DNA from: Rhodocollybia butyracea
Taxonomy: Eukaryota; Basidiomycota; Agaricomycetes; Agaricales; Omphalotaceae
NCBI GenBank assembly: GCA_015501585.1
Contig: JADNRY010000003.1
Span: forward strand, 434,001-498,000
Reading direction: 5' to 3'
Length of the DNA: 64,000 nucleotides
Made by a program: the position numbers and the translations under genes. The notes beneath the pieces were generated by a model that saw only the letters and a list, made by a program, of their open reading frames with translations, had not been told where the DNA came from and searched no databases. Shown piece after piece: positions 38,571-49,935 of this stretch (position 1 is the stretch's first letter; the number at the start of each line of letters is the position of its first letter).

Positions 38571-38760
38571 GAAGAGGATGGAGAAGGAGGAAAAGTGGTT
38601 GAGAGCGCATCGGACTTTTTTGAGCCCGATTGAGGAAGAGGAAGAGAGTGGTAGTACTAGTGATCCTGAAGACTCGGAGATGGAGATGCTTGGTTTAGTT
38701 GCAGAAGGAGACTAAGTATATGCCAAGTATATGCTGTTCGTATCTATGCTGCAGAATGTG
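38571..38760 (+). repeat. Fragment of the F-box gene 3' end (copy A)
   Basis: Plus-strand sequence from ggatggagaaggaggaaaag onward matches the last ~120 bp and 3' flank of the F-box gene at 33040-33210, including gagagcgcat, gatcctgaagac and atatgctgttcg. It stands directly before GNAT copy 4, exactly as the full gene stands before GNAT copy 1. It marks the edge of a duplicated F-box/GNAT unit. Confidence 0.75.
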
Positions 38761-38921
38761 GCTCCTCATTATCTTTAACATCAGGTAAAGCGGCTTTGTA
38801 TCAGAAATTAGAGCCCTCACAATTGAGAACCCACAGTACCACACGGTCTGCTGACGCCGTTAGAATATCATCAAGTCGATGTCGGTCCCGTAGTTCAATA
38901 CAACCTTGCCTTCCTTCCCCC

Positions 38922-39635
38922 ATGTTCTCCACAACCAATCTGCGCCTTCGCGCTGTGAAAAACCACAGACTACGAAAAGCTACACGACCTCTGGAACGAC
39001 GCGCGTGTCCAAAAAACGCTTTCAGCAACCTACGTTGTCCCTCTCGATGACAAATTCCAAGAAACACTTAAAACCTGGGTCACCACTGGGCTGATGTACT
39101 GTATCATAGAAACCAAGAACACCGCTGAGTGGGTTGGCTTCGTCAATCTGTTCAGTCGCGAACAAGAAGAACCGCGATGCGATGGTGTCGATAGCGCTTC
39201 GGCCCGAGTTCTGGGGGCTCGGATATGGCAGCGAGGCGTTGAGATGGCTTGTTGATTATTCATTCCGCGAGCTTGGGCTTCATCGGCTCATGCTGAATGT
39301 GTTTTGCTATAATGAAGCTGCGGTCAAACTGTACAAGAAAGCGTAAGTCCCGTCGCTTCAGACTACGCGCAAGTCCATTGAATGAAATCAATGATAGTGG
39401 GTTTATCGAAGAAGGGATTTTACGAAAGGCGAGTTGGAGTGACGGGAAATGGCAGGATGTTTTCGCGATGGCGATATTGGAGGAAGATTGGGCGGCTTCA
39501 GGATTAAGGAGGATAGTTGATAGACGTACATATGTACGATATCATTATGCAGCTGGTGTACATACAGGACGTACGATGGCCCAGCTCATGATAAGGCAAG
39601 TACTAGCATTCAACATGGGTGCCAAGAAGATATAA
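38922..39635 (+). pseudogene. GNAT acetyltransferase copy 4, two frame changes
   Basis: Starts MFSTTNLRLRAVKN, then has an extra base near 38958-38964 that throws the frame. Homology continues out of frame (YEKLHDLWNDARVQKT-like, TGLMYCIIETKNTAEWVGFV), and a second extra base near 39157-39163 returns it. The 39134-39346 frame retains the complete motif A, SIALRPEFWGLGYGSEALRW, and LGLHRLMLNVFCYNEAAVKL. After the intron: GFIEEGILRKASWSDGKWQD, with a lost original stop. The acetyl-CoA loop is kept here although it is deleted in copy 1 and broken in copy 3. Confidence 0.78.
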
Positions 39636-39929
39636 TAAAAATCTAAGCTAGCAAACCCAGATGCAGTAGTAAACATACACATAGAGTTTAGTAAGGAGAA
39701 ACACAAGGAAGGAGAAACGGAAAGGTGACTGAAACACACGAACTTGGAAGGAGACTTGCGGAATACAGCCAAATAGTAGCAAAATCGAGAGTAATCTGAA
39801 ACGATGACTGCCAGTTGAAGCTACGATCTTCATGCGATAGGAAATGAGAGAATAGCATTGTAAACCATAAGATATATGATCGAGAAGACTACAAAGAGTC
39901 TGAGGGAAGGAAAGAGGACCGTAGCAGCC

Positions 39930-40450
39930 GTAGCAGCCTACGAGGCGTGTAAAGCGGGTGGTGTGCCTCTTTTGAGGGTACTGACGAGCGAAGATGTTTT
40001 AGGGAGAGGATGAAAGTGGGTGAGAGCGCATTGGGAGGAATGGGATTTACCTCGTGATGCGCGTGGAGCTACCTACAAATGCAGACGGAGTGAGTGCAGA
40101 GCAACTCACTTATGTCCCCTTGCAGGCCGGCTCCTCCCCAACCGTTCCTACAGTTGCCGCTGTCGCCAGGGGCGGTCACGACTGCATCTACAAAGTAAAT
40201 CATATAGCATCGAAGGGGGTCTCTGCGGGGTGCTCGTTGAGCTAGGCGAGGGAGGTGTCACGGGTAGGAGGTACCTAACGTGTTTGTTATTTCTCTTTCT
40301 CCTTGTCCTCGTCTAGCGATTAATGATTATTCCTCCTGTTATGCATATGACACTGCGGCAGGGTAATTCTACCTGTAGATGCTTGATTTGGTTGTAGAAG
40401 GAAGGGTAAGTATATGCTGTTCGTACCTATGCTGTAGAATGTGGCAACCT
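39930..40450 (+). repeat. Degraded F-box 3'-end fragment (copy B)
   Basis: Positions 39940-40055 align with the F-box gene near 32970-33080 (ggtggtgtgcctcttttgag; gagagcgcattgggaggaa). Positions 40375-40445 match its 3' flank (gatgcttgattt, atatgctgttcgtacctatg). The middle contains unrelated sequence. It precedes GNAT copy 5, so the same two-gene order recurs a third time. Confidence 0.7.
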
Positions 40451-40574
40451 CGCTACATCAGAGTGTTCCCAGTGGCACTGTATGAGAAAAGATGAGAAAA
40501 GATGAAAAAGAGAAACATGCACCGTGTCTGTTAACATTGTTCAATTAAGCTTCATTAAATAATTTGCTTCCTCC

Positions 40575-41406
40575 ATGTTCGAAACAACCCCACCTGCGAA
40601 CTTCGTGTGACTTCTCGCTGCAAAGAACCGTGAAAAAACACAGAGTCGAAAAGCTAACACGAGTCTGGAACGATGCGCGTGTGTGGAAGACGCTTTCTTC
40701 GACCCACAAGTACCACAAGTTTGAAGAAAAGGTTCTGGGTCTCGGATGGATTGATGGACTGTATCATAAGTATCATAAGTAAGTAGAGACCTGCAGAGGT
40801 AACTGGGTTTGTCAACCTGCTTATACAGCGCGAACAAGAATTATTCGGGATGCGTAGCCCAAGTTCTGGGCCCGCGGATATGGAAGCGAGGCGTTGGGTT
40901 GCGTTGAGATGGCTTGTTGATAATCATATATTCATTCCAATTTCCGAGAGGCTTCAGAATCAACGGTCTTCATCGGCTCAATCAGCTGAACGTGTTTTTG
41001 TCATGCTGCTGAAAAACTTGAAAAACGACTTGTTGATTATTCATTCCAAATTCCCAACAAATTTCCGAGAGCCTGCTATTCAATGGTCTTCATAAATGGT
41101 CTTCTGGCATCGGCTCACTCATGCTGAACTGTTTTTGTCATACTTGCTGCTGAAAAACATGAAAAACGACTTGTTGATTATTCATTCAAATTTCCGAGGA
41201 AGTCTCCATCGGCTCGTGCTGAATGTGTTTTGTCATAACTTGATGAAGCTGCTGTTAAAATGTACAAGAACGCGTAAGTCGCTTAGTACGCGCAAGCGTT
41301 CGCTAATCGAAATCATTGATAGTGTGGTTTATCGAAGAAGGGGTTTTTACGAAAAGGCAAAGAAAAGCTGGATGTTTTCGCGATGGAAGATTTTGGATGA
41401 AGATTA
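40575..41406 (+). pseudogene. GNAT acetyltransferase copy 5, heavily degraded with internal repeats
   Basis: The leader atgttcgaaacaacccc and fragments such as tggaacgatgcgcgtgt, catcggctca and gtacaagaacgcgtaagtcg match the other copies. There are many indels and no long frame. A segment beginning cttgttgat and containing attcatt and ttccgag occurs three times (40910, 41028 and 41168 onward) at roughly 120-140 bp spacing, so the second half of the gene was locally amplified after inactivation. The exon-2 remnant (gtttatcgaagaaggggt) is at 41327. Confidence 0.75.
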
Positions 41407-42103
41407 GGTGGCTTTCAGTTGATAGACGTCTAGACGTAGATACGTACATATGTGTGCAGCTGCGGGAACGCGAATACGGTTGAATGGAGTTGAATGGGAG
41501 TTGAATTTTGAATGGGAAGACACGGTCCCCGAGCTGGCCTACTCGGACCGCCGTCCCGAATGTCCCGAATGTTTTGTTGATCCTTTCTTTTCTTACATCC
41601 ATTGCATCCACGACATAAGCTGTACATCTGCTGTTACATCTTGCTGTGAAATGATTTGCATAGCATAGAATCATCATAGAGAGGTTCTAGAGCCACAATT
41701 CTCCGTGTTAGGCCTCCTGGAGGCTGGTAGTCCCAGGTTTCTTCGGGTGCCTCGAGTTCTTCTAGAAGTTGATTAAAAGGTACATTGCAAGTGGAGAGTG
41801 AGTCAACAACAATGGAAGCTACTTGGACTTGGACTAGGATATGGAGCTGAAGCTATCGCTGACATCGGAGGATGGAGCTTCCGACTTGGAGTAGAAGTGT
41901 AGGTCCCAGTGCAGCCCAAAATCCGAAATCGGAGTCTGTCGAAGCTTAGATAGTTATATCCGCTATTCGGAGTTTGACGCGTTTGACAGCTTCCATTCGC
42001 AGTCAGTTGACCAGCGCTTCTTTTCTATCCGTTTACCTATTAATATAACAGATGCTTCCTAAGCCTTGCCTCGCTTTTCGTTCTTTGTTCCATTCGTTCC
42101 ATC
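41407..42103. other. Intergenic, no gene seen
   Basis: About 700 bp upstream of the RGS gene. Contains repeated ttggacttgg/ggagct motifs around 41820-41900 but no recognisable gene. Confidence 0.5.
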
Positions 42104-44491
42104 ATGTCCCCCAGAGTTCCGCCCCCCCAGCCACGCCCAAAGACAATAAAACTTTCGTTCAAATCCCTTTTGCTCCTCCCAGTGAGTATCTTTGGTTTTT
42201 ACTGCGAACTTGGACTTATCGTTCGATAGTTTCGTATATGTAATCCTCCACCTGCAGTCGGCAAAGTGAGATCGTGCTCTGGTATGTAGAATACTTTAAT
42301 CTTTTTAATCTCCCCTGTTCATTTCGCCAAAAGTGACCCCGATATTCCATGTTCGTCTGGAGGATATCTTGGATCGGAAACATCTCCCTCCACTCGGTAT
42401 AGTTTCCCCTTATATTTCTCTTTCTTTCCTAACGGTTATCCATCCAGGTTTAAAGGATTTCGAAGAATGGCTGCTCTACGTCGAACTTTCTCCGGAGAAC
42501 CTGTGAGTGCCAAGCATTTAATATTAACATTACGTTCCCTTACAATCAACAGTTACTTCATCCTGTGGCTCCGCGAATACACTCTCCGCTATCGCCAATG
42601 GGCTCAACGCTCCATCCGCGACGGCCGCTCGCCTCCCAGCACTTCTCCCCAACTCGCCATGTTCTACGCCCGCGCCAAACAGACCTTCTTTACCCCCAAC
42701 TCCAACTACGAACTCGATCTCCCGTCAGATATGCTCGCTCCCTTCCACATCTCCAATTCCTCCCCGCATCCAGATCCCTGCGTCTTCGACCAAGTCGCTG
42801 TAGAAACACAGAAGATGTTAAAGCTCTCCTTACAGCGTTTCGTTTCTGCACAGTTCAACAACGTCGGTAATAACCGCGTTATCTGCGGTTTAATCGGAGG
42901 CACCGTTTTTTGCTTGATAGGTGCTCTTCTCCCTATCATCTATAATTTCGCTACAGGGCATTCCAGATGGGCGCGGCTATCAGCAATACCTGGTTTGTGG
43001 CTCGGTCTTTCTGTTCTTTTCGCGAGCTTGCACGGGGTGTGCTTGGGTGTTTATATCTTTGGCGATTTGAGACAGCTGCGCAAGTTTGAGCTCACGCGAC
43101 CGCCGATTTCGAGGCCGCAGCCTCATCGCGGGCAGCATCACCAGCCGGTTATTTCTTCTCCGATTACCGGCTTACCTGTTTCTTCTGGTCCCTTCCCGAT
43201 GAACAATTCCGACGACCACCTCCCCCATCGTCCTCCCCCTATCCACACACGCATGGGTCGTCCTACATCCGGCCAATCAATGCCAGACTCCACCCCATAC
43301 TCCCCATACTCCCCGCCATACCTCTCCCCCTCCTCCCCCTCCTTCTCCCCCTCCTCATCCTCCTCCTCCCTCTCCTACTCCGCCACAGACGGCGCAGCCA
43401 TCCACATATCGCACGCCTACTACGACCCAGAGCCCATCGAAGGCCCCGCTATCTCCCCTGTCACGTCCGATACGGGCTTGTTCGCGTTCCCTATAGTAAA
43501 GAACATAAATCAGAACATGAAGCAGAGATCCGAATTCGACGACGACGACGACGACGGGGATGGGGAGGAGGGCGTGGTGGGGAAGGGGGTAAGAGGCAGG
43601 TTTGGTGCGACTGCGACGTTTATACATCCGTTTGATGCGGATTCGATGGTTGATGATGAATACGAGTACAATAACCCGAATATGCCGCCTGTGGAGGAAC
43701 GACAAAGGATCTCTGCGTTCGACTTTGATGCTCTGCCCGCTCTGCCTCCACGTAACTCGCATCGTCCCCAACCACTGCAGCTCCAGCAACCCCAGCAACC
43801 TCGCCAATCGCAACCTCGCCAATCACAACCTCGCCAATCACAACCTCGCCAATCACAACCTCACCAATCATCCACGGTACCCCAGCTCCAGCAACCCCGT
43901 CCTCCCCATCCTCCATACGCGCCCCGCCGTAATCCCCCCACGAGCTCCCTCTCCCTCCAATCGGGCCCTAGCCCCAGCATGCTCGTCATCCAACCCGAAG
44001 CCGAGCTCCTCGAAAAGGACCTCTCCCCAAAAGGCCTCATCCGCCGCATCCAATCGCGCTGCAACATCAACCGGTGGCTCGTCCTCACTAGTTCTAGCTC
44101 TACTACCGATCTGCACGAGGGGGACCCCGAGAGTGGAGAGGAGAAAGCGGGGGAAGGGGGTGAAGGAGAGGAGAAAGCGGAGTATGAACAGTCGAATTTC
44201 CCGAGGCCGCATCCCCATAGCCACCAAACTCATCAAAATCACCAGCAACACACGGAACGAGGGACAGGGACAGGTCAGCGACAGCAACAAAGAGGAAGCG
44301 ACGTAAAGCTCAAACGCCAATTCAAAATGGTCAAAGCAGTCCCAGCGTTCGCGTCCCCCCTCACGAGGATACTGAGCCCCGTGGTGATCCGCGGGCAGTG
44401 GGAGATTGTTGTGCGCTCGATGGTGATTGCGTGTGTCGTGAGCTGGGTCGCGATAGGGGTGTTGTTGGCGTTGCCGGTGCCGGGGCGGTGA
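42104..44491 (+). CDS. RGS-domain transmembrane protein, Rax1-like
   Basis: Start 42104, MSPRVPPPQPRPKTIKLSFK. Exon 1 probably ends at 42185 (donor GTATCT). Small exons then give GKVRSCSVTPIFHVRLEDIL and DRKHLPPLGLKDFEEWLLYV, then ELSPENLYFILWLREYTLRY: the start of an RGS fold. The large last exon continues the RGS part (LAMFYARAKQTFFTPNSNYE to MLKLSLQRFVSAQF), then two helices (VICGLIGGTVFCLIGALLPI; GLWLGLSVLFASLHGVCLGV). A ~400-residue disordered Pro/Ser/Gln region follows, and a last helix VRSMVIACVVSWVAIGVLLA before the stop. This matches fungal Rax1-type proteins (cell polarity, bud-site cue). Whether it stimulates a G-alpha GTPase is not shown. Confidence 0.82.
43797..43871 (+). repeat. 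15-bp coding minisatellite (PRQSQ repeats)
   Basis: About four to five tandem copies of cctcgccaatcacaa inside the RGS gene, encoding Pro-Arg-Gln-Ser-Gln. The copies differ by single bases (cg/ca) and the last has cac for cgc. The 15-bp unit keeps the frame, so copy number can vary without breaking the protein. Flanked by CAG/CAA-rich glutamine codons. Confidence 0.85.
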
Positions 44492-45984
44492 GACGGTGGT
44501 GGTGGTGGTGGTGCTGAATGGGGTGCTGAATCGATGGTGCTGAATTGGTGGTGGTGCTGATACTAATAGAAACCAGACGCTCTTTGCTCTTGCTGTAAGC
44601 CTGTGAACTTTCCTTCCTTCCTTCCTTTACTCTCCGACATTCCTTCCACTAGACGCCCTTTACTCTTTCTTGTGCTCTTTCTTGTGCTTGTGCTCTTTCT
44701 TGTGCTCTTGCTGTCAACCAGACCCTCACGCTCTTTTTTTTGATACTTTACAATCATCTTGTCATCTTGTGCTCGATTTTTTATTCGCAGCTTTTCCAAG
44801 TTGTTCTTTCAAATTTATTATTGTAATTTATTGCATGTACTTTATTCCCTCCTTTTTTTCTTTACAAAACGAACGCAAACTTTTTTGCTAATTTGTTAGG
44901 TTACTTAGTACCGTACCGTACCTACATACACATTACCCGCTCCTTTTACAATGAACAATGAATACTGTATCATTGTGTCATCTTGTGCCCAATTTTTTGC
45001 GGCTTTTTCTCTGAATTTATTATTGTAATTTATTGCATGTACTTTATTCCATCCTTTCTTTATTTCCTTTACAAAACAGAACGCAAAAGTGTTTTTTTTT
45101 TTTTTTTTGCTAATTTGTTAGATTACTTGGTACCGTATTGTTGTTAGTATCGTACCGTAAGTACCTACATGCACATTATCCACTCCTTTTACAATGAACA
45201 ATGAATACTGTATCATTGTGTATCAATGTACGTTAGAACACTCAGACCAAGTGGCAGATTGAGATACATGAAATGCCATCCTACTTATAAACGAACGCGG
45301 AGCTTTTTGCTAATTGTTGTTCAATGTTGGCTACCGTACCGATACCGTACACAATATCCGCTCTTTCTATCAATGTACGTTAGACCTAAGACCAGGTGGC
45401 AATAGGTGGCAATACAGATACATAAAATGCCATACTTGAGAAGTTACAAAGTTTTTTTGCTATGTATTTGTTGTTGGCTACCGTACCGTATCTTCACACA
45501 CAATATCCGCTTCTTTTTACATACAGTAAGTATCATGTGTGTATCATTTGTGTATCGATGTACGCTACAGTAGACTATGTTAGACCAAACCAATGGCAAA
45601 TACATGAAATGCCATACTTGAGAAGTTGAGAAGATGAGATTCTCGCTCCCTATCTAACTCCTCAGTTGCGAACTTACGAACTTAGGAGCTCTTAGAAGCT
45701 CTTGGAAGATTAAAAAAGAGTCCGTGTTCAACGTCCAATGAATCTGATCAATTTTGCAATATTAATCCAAACACTCCAACACTAGAAGTAGGTAATTGAA
45801 TACCTATGAAAAAAATCGCCACCTACGCAACATCTCCATCTACGCATCTCCCTCCGTCAGTGCGAACTCGGAAGATTAAAAGAGTCCGTGTACGATGAAT
45901 GATCAATCCAACACTAATAGTAGTAATTGAATATGCGCATGCAGCATAACCATGGAAAAAAAATCATCACTCCAATACATCTAC
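44492..45984. repeat. Intergenic field of degenerate tandem repeats
   Basis: After a GGT microsatellite at 44495-44515 and a tgtgctctttct repeat near 44670-44710, about four diverged copies of a 160-230 bp unit follow, roughly 44800-44985, 45010-45235, 45285-45440 and 45445-45620. Shared parts: attattgtaatttattgcat, a T-run then gctaatttgtt, taccgtaccgta, acaatgaacaatgaatactg, caatgtacg and aaatgccatacttgagaag. A second pair (agattaaaa.gagtccgtgt at 45710 and 45873, with caatccaaca) lies at 45700-45940. No ORF of interest. Function unknown. Confidence 0.75.
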
Positions 45985-48024
45985 TTACGCTACATCCACA
46001 TCTCCATCATCTCCATCTCCATTCACCTCCACATCTCCCTCCATCGACTCGGCCCCGGACTCGGCCAACACCCCCCACGTCCTCGTTCTTCGACGAGCCA
46101 CAACGACACCACGTCGAATAGTGGTGCGATCATACCCCGGATTCAATACCGCCTGTCCGAGTGTCTTTGTGCCATGCAGGAGTACGAAATCTGCGGGATC
46201 TCCTTCTTGGGGGACTAAACTGCTTAATCCGCTGGTTGAGCTGCTGGTTGAGCTTGAGTTGCTGACGTCCACCGGCGAATTTGCGTCTCCGATAGCCAGT
46301 TTGGATGTTATCGTGACTGATTCCTGCAAACACGAAGATTAAAACCGTTATTAGATAGACGCGTACGGATGATACCGAGAGGATAGAAGAATAGATATTA
46401 GATAAAGAAAATTAGATGGTTCATAAATGGTTCATAGATGGGGGTCAGCAGATAGCAGCAGATCCATCTTATCTCAATGGATCAAGTTCATCTTGGATCT
46501 TTGGAAGCACCAATAAGTAATAAAAGTAAAAAAAACTCACCATGAGACTCTGCACATCCATCTTCGTCGCCGCCTGGAACACGGCAGCCCCAAACGTGCA
46601 CAGCGCAAGTGGATCTACAGATCCCTGCGGCGTGAACGCGTTCCCGACGTTGTTCACGCTCATCGCGATCTTCACCCCGTACTGCCTCGCGAGGTATGGG
46701 ACCCGCAGGGCGCCCCGGGGCGCGCCGAGGGGCTCGTGCGTGTGTGCGCGGCCTTGCATGTATATGTCCGTGTTGGGCAGGCTGACGAGGGTTATGGGAA
46801 GGTCGCCGATGGCGGCAGAGAGGTGCCGCCACTCTTCTGGAGTGAACAGCTGCAGGCGGGTTGCATGCCCGATGGTGATTCGTCTTTTGGGTTCCGAAGA
46901 CCAGAGAGGACAGTGGAGGGATGCCTGGCGGATGACTTCGTAGATTAGGGGTTCAGAGGTGGGATCGAGGTTGAAGTCAAGGTGGAAGTCGACATGGAGG
47001 TGGTGCTGTGTGGCGAGGTTGAATATGAGGGCGATGTTCTGTTTTGCTTGGGAGAGGGAAGGCTCGACGTAGGGTGCTGAGCCGACTACTTCGATCCCGG
47101 GTCGGTGGAGGGCTTCTGCGAGGAGGGTGTAGTTGGGTCCGGGGTCCGTTTCGTTCGCGTTTGTGAATAGGGCTTCTTGGGCAAAGGCTAAGTAGCAGGA
47201 AAACGATCAGTGTCAAATCAGTTGTCAGTGTCAGTGTCAAAGTTAACTGGGCAGAAACCCTGAGGCGGACCAACCAGAAACCTGAATGTAGCAAGCCACC
47301 TCACACTCTTTCTTCAAAAGCAGCCCCGCATCCAACGCAGACACCCCAGCGAGTGTATCGATTTCCACATGCGCGCGCATAGAGGTGACCCCACATTCCA
47401 CGCTTTCACGAATAAGCTTCCGGCCGCGCTTCAGCAGGTCTTCGCTGTCTAATGGAAACCCGGCTTTCGCTTTCGCCGTCACTTCCATCGCTTCTCGTAA
47501 GTCCCTGTAAAATTAACAAGGTTCAAGTAAAGTTAGTTCCACATTCTTTTCCGACTCGTTCGTGAGTAGAACACGGTATAATGTTATGTATGAGTAGCAT
47601 GTATAGGATGCATATGGATGAATAGGATGTATAGATGTATAGTAACTTGAAATGAGAGTAAATGAGAGTGAGGAATGTTACTTGCCCAGATATTAATTCC
47701 CCGCATCGATCCAGAATGAAGCATTTGTCCAGATGAATATGAGCGTGGCATAATCTTTTAATATCGATAAAAAAAATCCTTTGGTTAGTTTCACAGAGTC
47801 CGTGCCAAGAGTCGGACAAGCACGACATACGATGGGAGCAGGATGCTGGTTCCTTTGCCATCGATGACATTCTTACCGTGCGCAGCTGAGTGTGTTTCTG
47901 CAGGATCATACGCAATTATTTTGACTACTTTGCCGTTTGCGCATTCGATAGTCCATAGCGTATCTGCAGCCGCAGACTCGGAGGCCAGGTGCACGTTGGT
48001 GATGATTAGATTGGTGTTCGACAT
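45985..48024 (-). CDS. Amidohydrolase, cytosine-deaminase-like
   Basis: Start at 48024, MSNTNLIITNVHLA, then a composite-domain beta strand block. The next exon has LCHAHIHLDKCFILDRCGEL with the metal-binding HxH pair. Then TAKAKAGFPLDSEDLLKRGR, KLIRESVECGVTSMRAHVEI, FAQEALFTNANE, HLHVDFHLDFN, ITIGHATRLQ, and AMSVNNVGNAFTPQGSVDPL where classical CodA has the metal-binding Asp. The C-terminal exon returns to the small beta domain (GDPADFVLLHG) and ends in an acidic tail at 45985. Fold and metal site put it in the amidohydrolase superfamily near cytosine deaminase; the true substrate is unknown, because Asn stands near where the catalytic Asp would be expected. Divergent from the first dienelactone hydrolase, ~160 bp apart. 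Confidence 0.82.
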
Positions 48025-48183
48025 CTGGTTGAGAGTAAGTGAGCACTGAGGAGGTTTGTGCTAATCGGAGCATTTTGACAGGACCAACTGACAGGACGAA
48101 CAAGAACCGTGCGAGTAGTGTTAGTATCCGGTCTTCTTTTCTCATACCCTCTTCTGCTCAAAGCTCCAAAGCTCTAGCGCACA

Positions 48184-49481
48184 ATGAGCTGTCCCGACTG
48201 CCAGAAAGGCGCCATCCTACTCGGAGAACCCACCGGTTCCATCGTAGACGGCGCGTACTTGGCAGCAGGTCCCGAAGGAAACACTACCCGCGCAATCATC
48301 GTCGTCACAGATATCTTTGGACTTCCTCTCCCCAATTGCAAACTCTTAGCTGACCATTTCTCGAAAAGCCTGAATTGTGATGTTTGGGTACGTACCTACC
48401 TATTTGCTCAGTTGGTAACTACAGATTCTGACTAGGAACCTGTATGTATGCAGGTTCCAGATATATTCGATGGTGTGTTATCCATCCGTATTCGAATTCA
48501 TATTGGAAGTATCTCTCATAGAGACTTTTGTTGATGTTAGGAAACCCGCCTTTTCGTGTGGACACTATGAAGAACATGAAAACTCCCGAACGCGCAGGCG
48601 AAAAGCTAGAATGGCTTCCGTTCCTATTTGGTCTTATTCCGGTTATCCCAGCTCTTTACCGGAGCCGGCCATCTGTCGCGTCTACCAGGGCAAGGACAGT
48701 TAGTATCTTACCTTCCTTCTTTGTTTGGATGAGATACTTACTGGACTTGATATTCCAGTTTATCGAAACTCTCCAAGCTAAGAAGAAATATGGTAAATTA
48801 GGCGCAGTTGGGTATGTTTCTTATCATGTATTCTTTTTCGAAATACTGTCCCGTAAAACTCACAGTGTGAGTCGTTTTGTTGAAGATACTGTTATGGAGG
48901 GACCGTAGCTATCAACCTAGCTAGTACGGACCTGATCAATTCCGCTGTTGTATGCCATCCTGGTAGTGGGTAGGTGCGCCTTTCACTGCTGAGAAAGCCA
49001 TGCTCTAATCAGGCTCTAGTTCAGAGAAAGAGGTACAAGCTATAAAGGTGTGTTCAATTTGAATACAAAGCTCCCCTGCTGAATCATTGAATCGAACAGG
49101 TCCCAACCTCATGGGCTTGCGCGGAAGGTATCATATCCCCCGCGTAACTGGCTTTTGTAAAGCTCCAATGATCGTTCTTTTTACCTAGACGACATGTCGT
49201 TCAAGCCTAAGTTACGCAAGAGAGCCGAGGAAATCTTTCAGTCTCGACGAGGGAAAGATAATTTCATCGAATATGAGTTTCAAGATTATAAAGGTGTGTC
49301 GAGTTCGTGCTTGGATCTAATTGATTGATTAATCTACTAAACTTGACAACGTCTATTATCTACAGGCACAGCTCATGGTTTCGCTAATCGTCCAAATCTA
49401 TCGTACCCAGAGGTAAAGGCCGGGCACGAAGGTGCTTTACTTCAGACTGTGAAGTGGTTCGACAAGACTTTACCTGTATAA
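48184..49481 (+). CDS. Dienelactone hydrolase family protein 1
   Basis: Alpha/beta-hydrolase of DLH type, MSCPDCQKGAILLGEPTGSI at the start (48184). Blocks in order: RAIIVVTDIFGLPLPNCKLL, LNCDVWVPDIFDG, FLFGLIPVIPALYRSRPSVA, LQAKKKYGKLGAVGYCYGG. The nucleophile Cys of the Cys-Asp-His triad is in GYCYGG, split by an intron ending before A-TAC-TGT near 48878. Then SWACAEDDMSFKP-type (Asp) and KGTAHGFANRPNL (His), stopping at 49481. About seven small introns. Such enzymes cleave lactones or esters, for example in aromatic ring-cleavage routes, but fungal members have varied substrates. Paralogue of the next gene with the same exon plan. Confidence 0.87.
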
Positions 49482-49935
49482 TGGTTTCTGAAGTCGATAT
49501 ATGATCATCAATGCCAGAATGCAGAAAACTTGACTTATACCTTTTCGATTAAACGCACCTCTGAGAATCACCTTTTATCGGCGACCTGTGCGTCGATCGG
49601 AGCCAATTTGTAATAGGATAAATGTTTTAGGAATTTTAGCGCTCATATTGTCTTCTTGTTGTCTTCTAGGATTCTGACAACAAGAAATATAAAGCGTTTT
49701 CTATTCAACACAACTTTCGGTCATGTATGCACGCATGCTGCGTCTCAGTACTCTCTACTCAATACTCAACAGGCTCCGAAACAGAAACTTCAACTTGGGA
49801 AAAAAGAGAAGAGCGTATGAGTAACGCTGCATGAATCAGCACTCGGAACGGGTCCGAGAGAGTTCAATTTTCCGGTTGCCTTCCGAAAGCCTATAAAAAA
49901 TTGTGCATCTCGTCTCTAAACTCCCAGATCCTGCG
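49482..49935. other. Spacer between the two dienelactone hydrolases
   Basis: About 450 bp; nothing recognised except AT-rich 3' flank and the promoter side of the second copy (tataaaaaattgtgc at 49890). Confidence 0.5.

Noticed and set aside
43355..43822. 155-residue minus-strand ORF opposite the RGS gene, and a 234-residue plus ORF in another frame (43602-44306)
   Set aside because: Both arise from low-complexity Pro/Ser/Gln coding sequence of the RGS gene; composition is biased and no domain is present.
46542..46943. 133-residue plus-strand ORF
   Set aside because: Antisense to the conserved amidohydrolase core.
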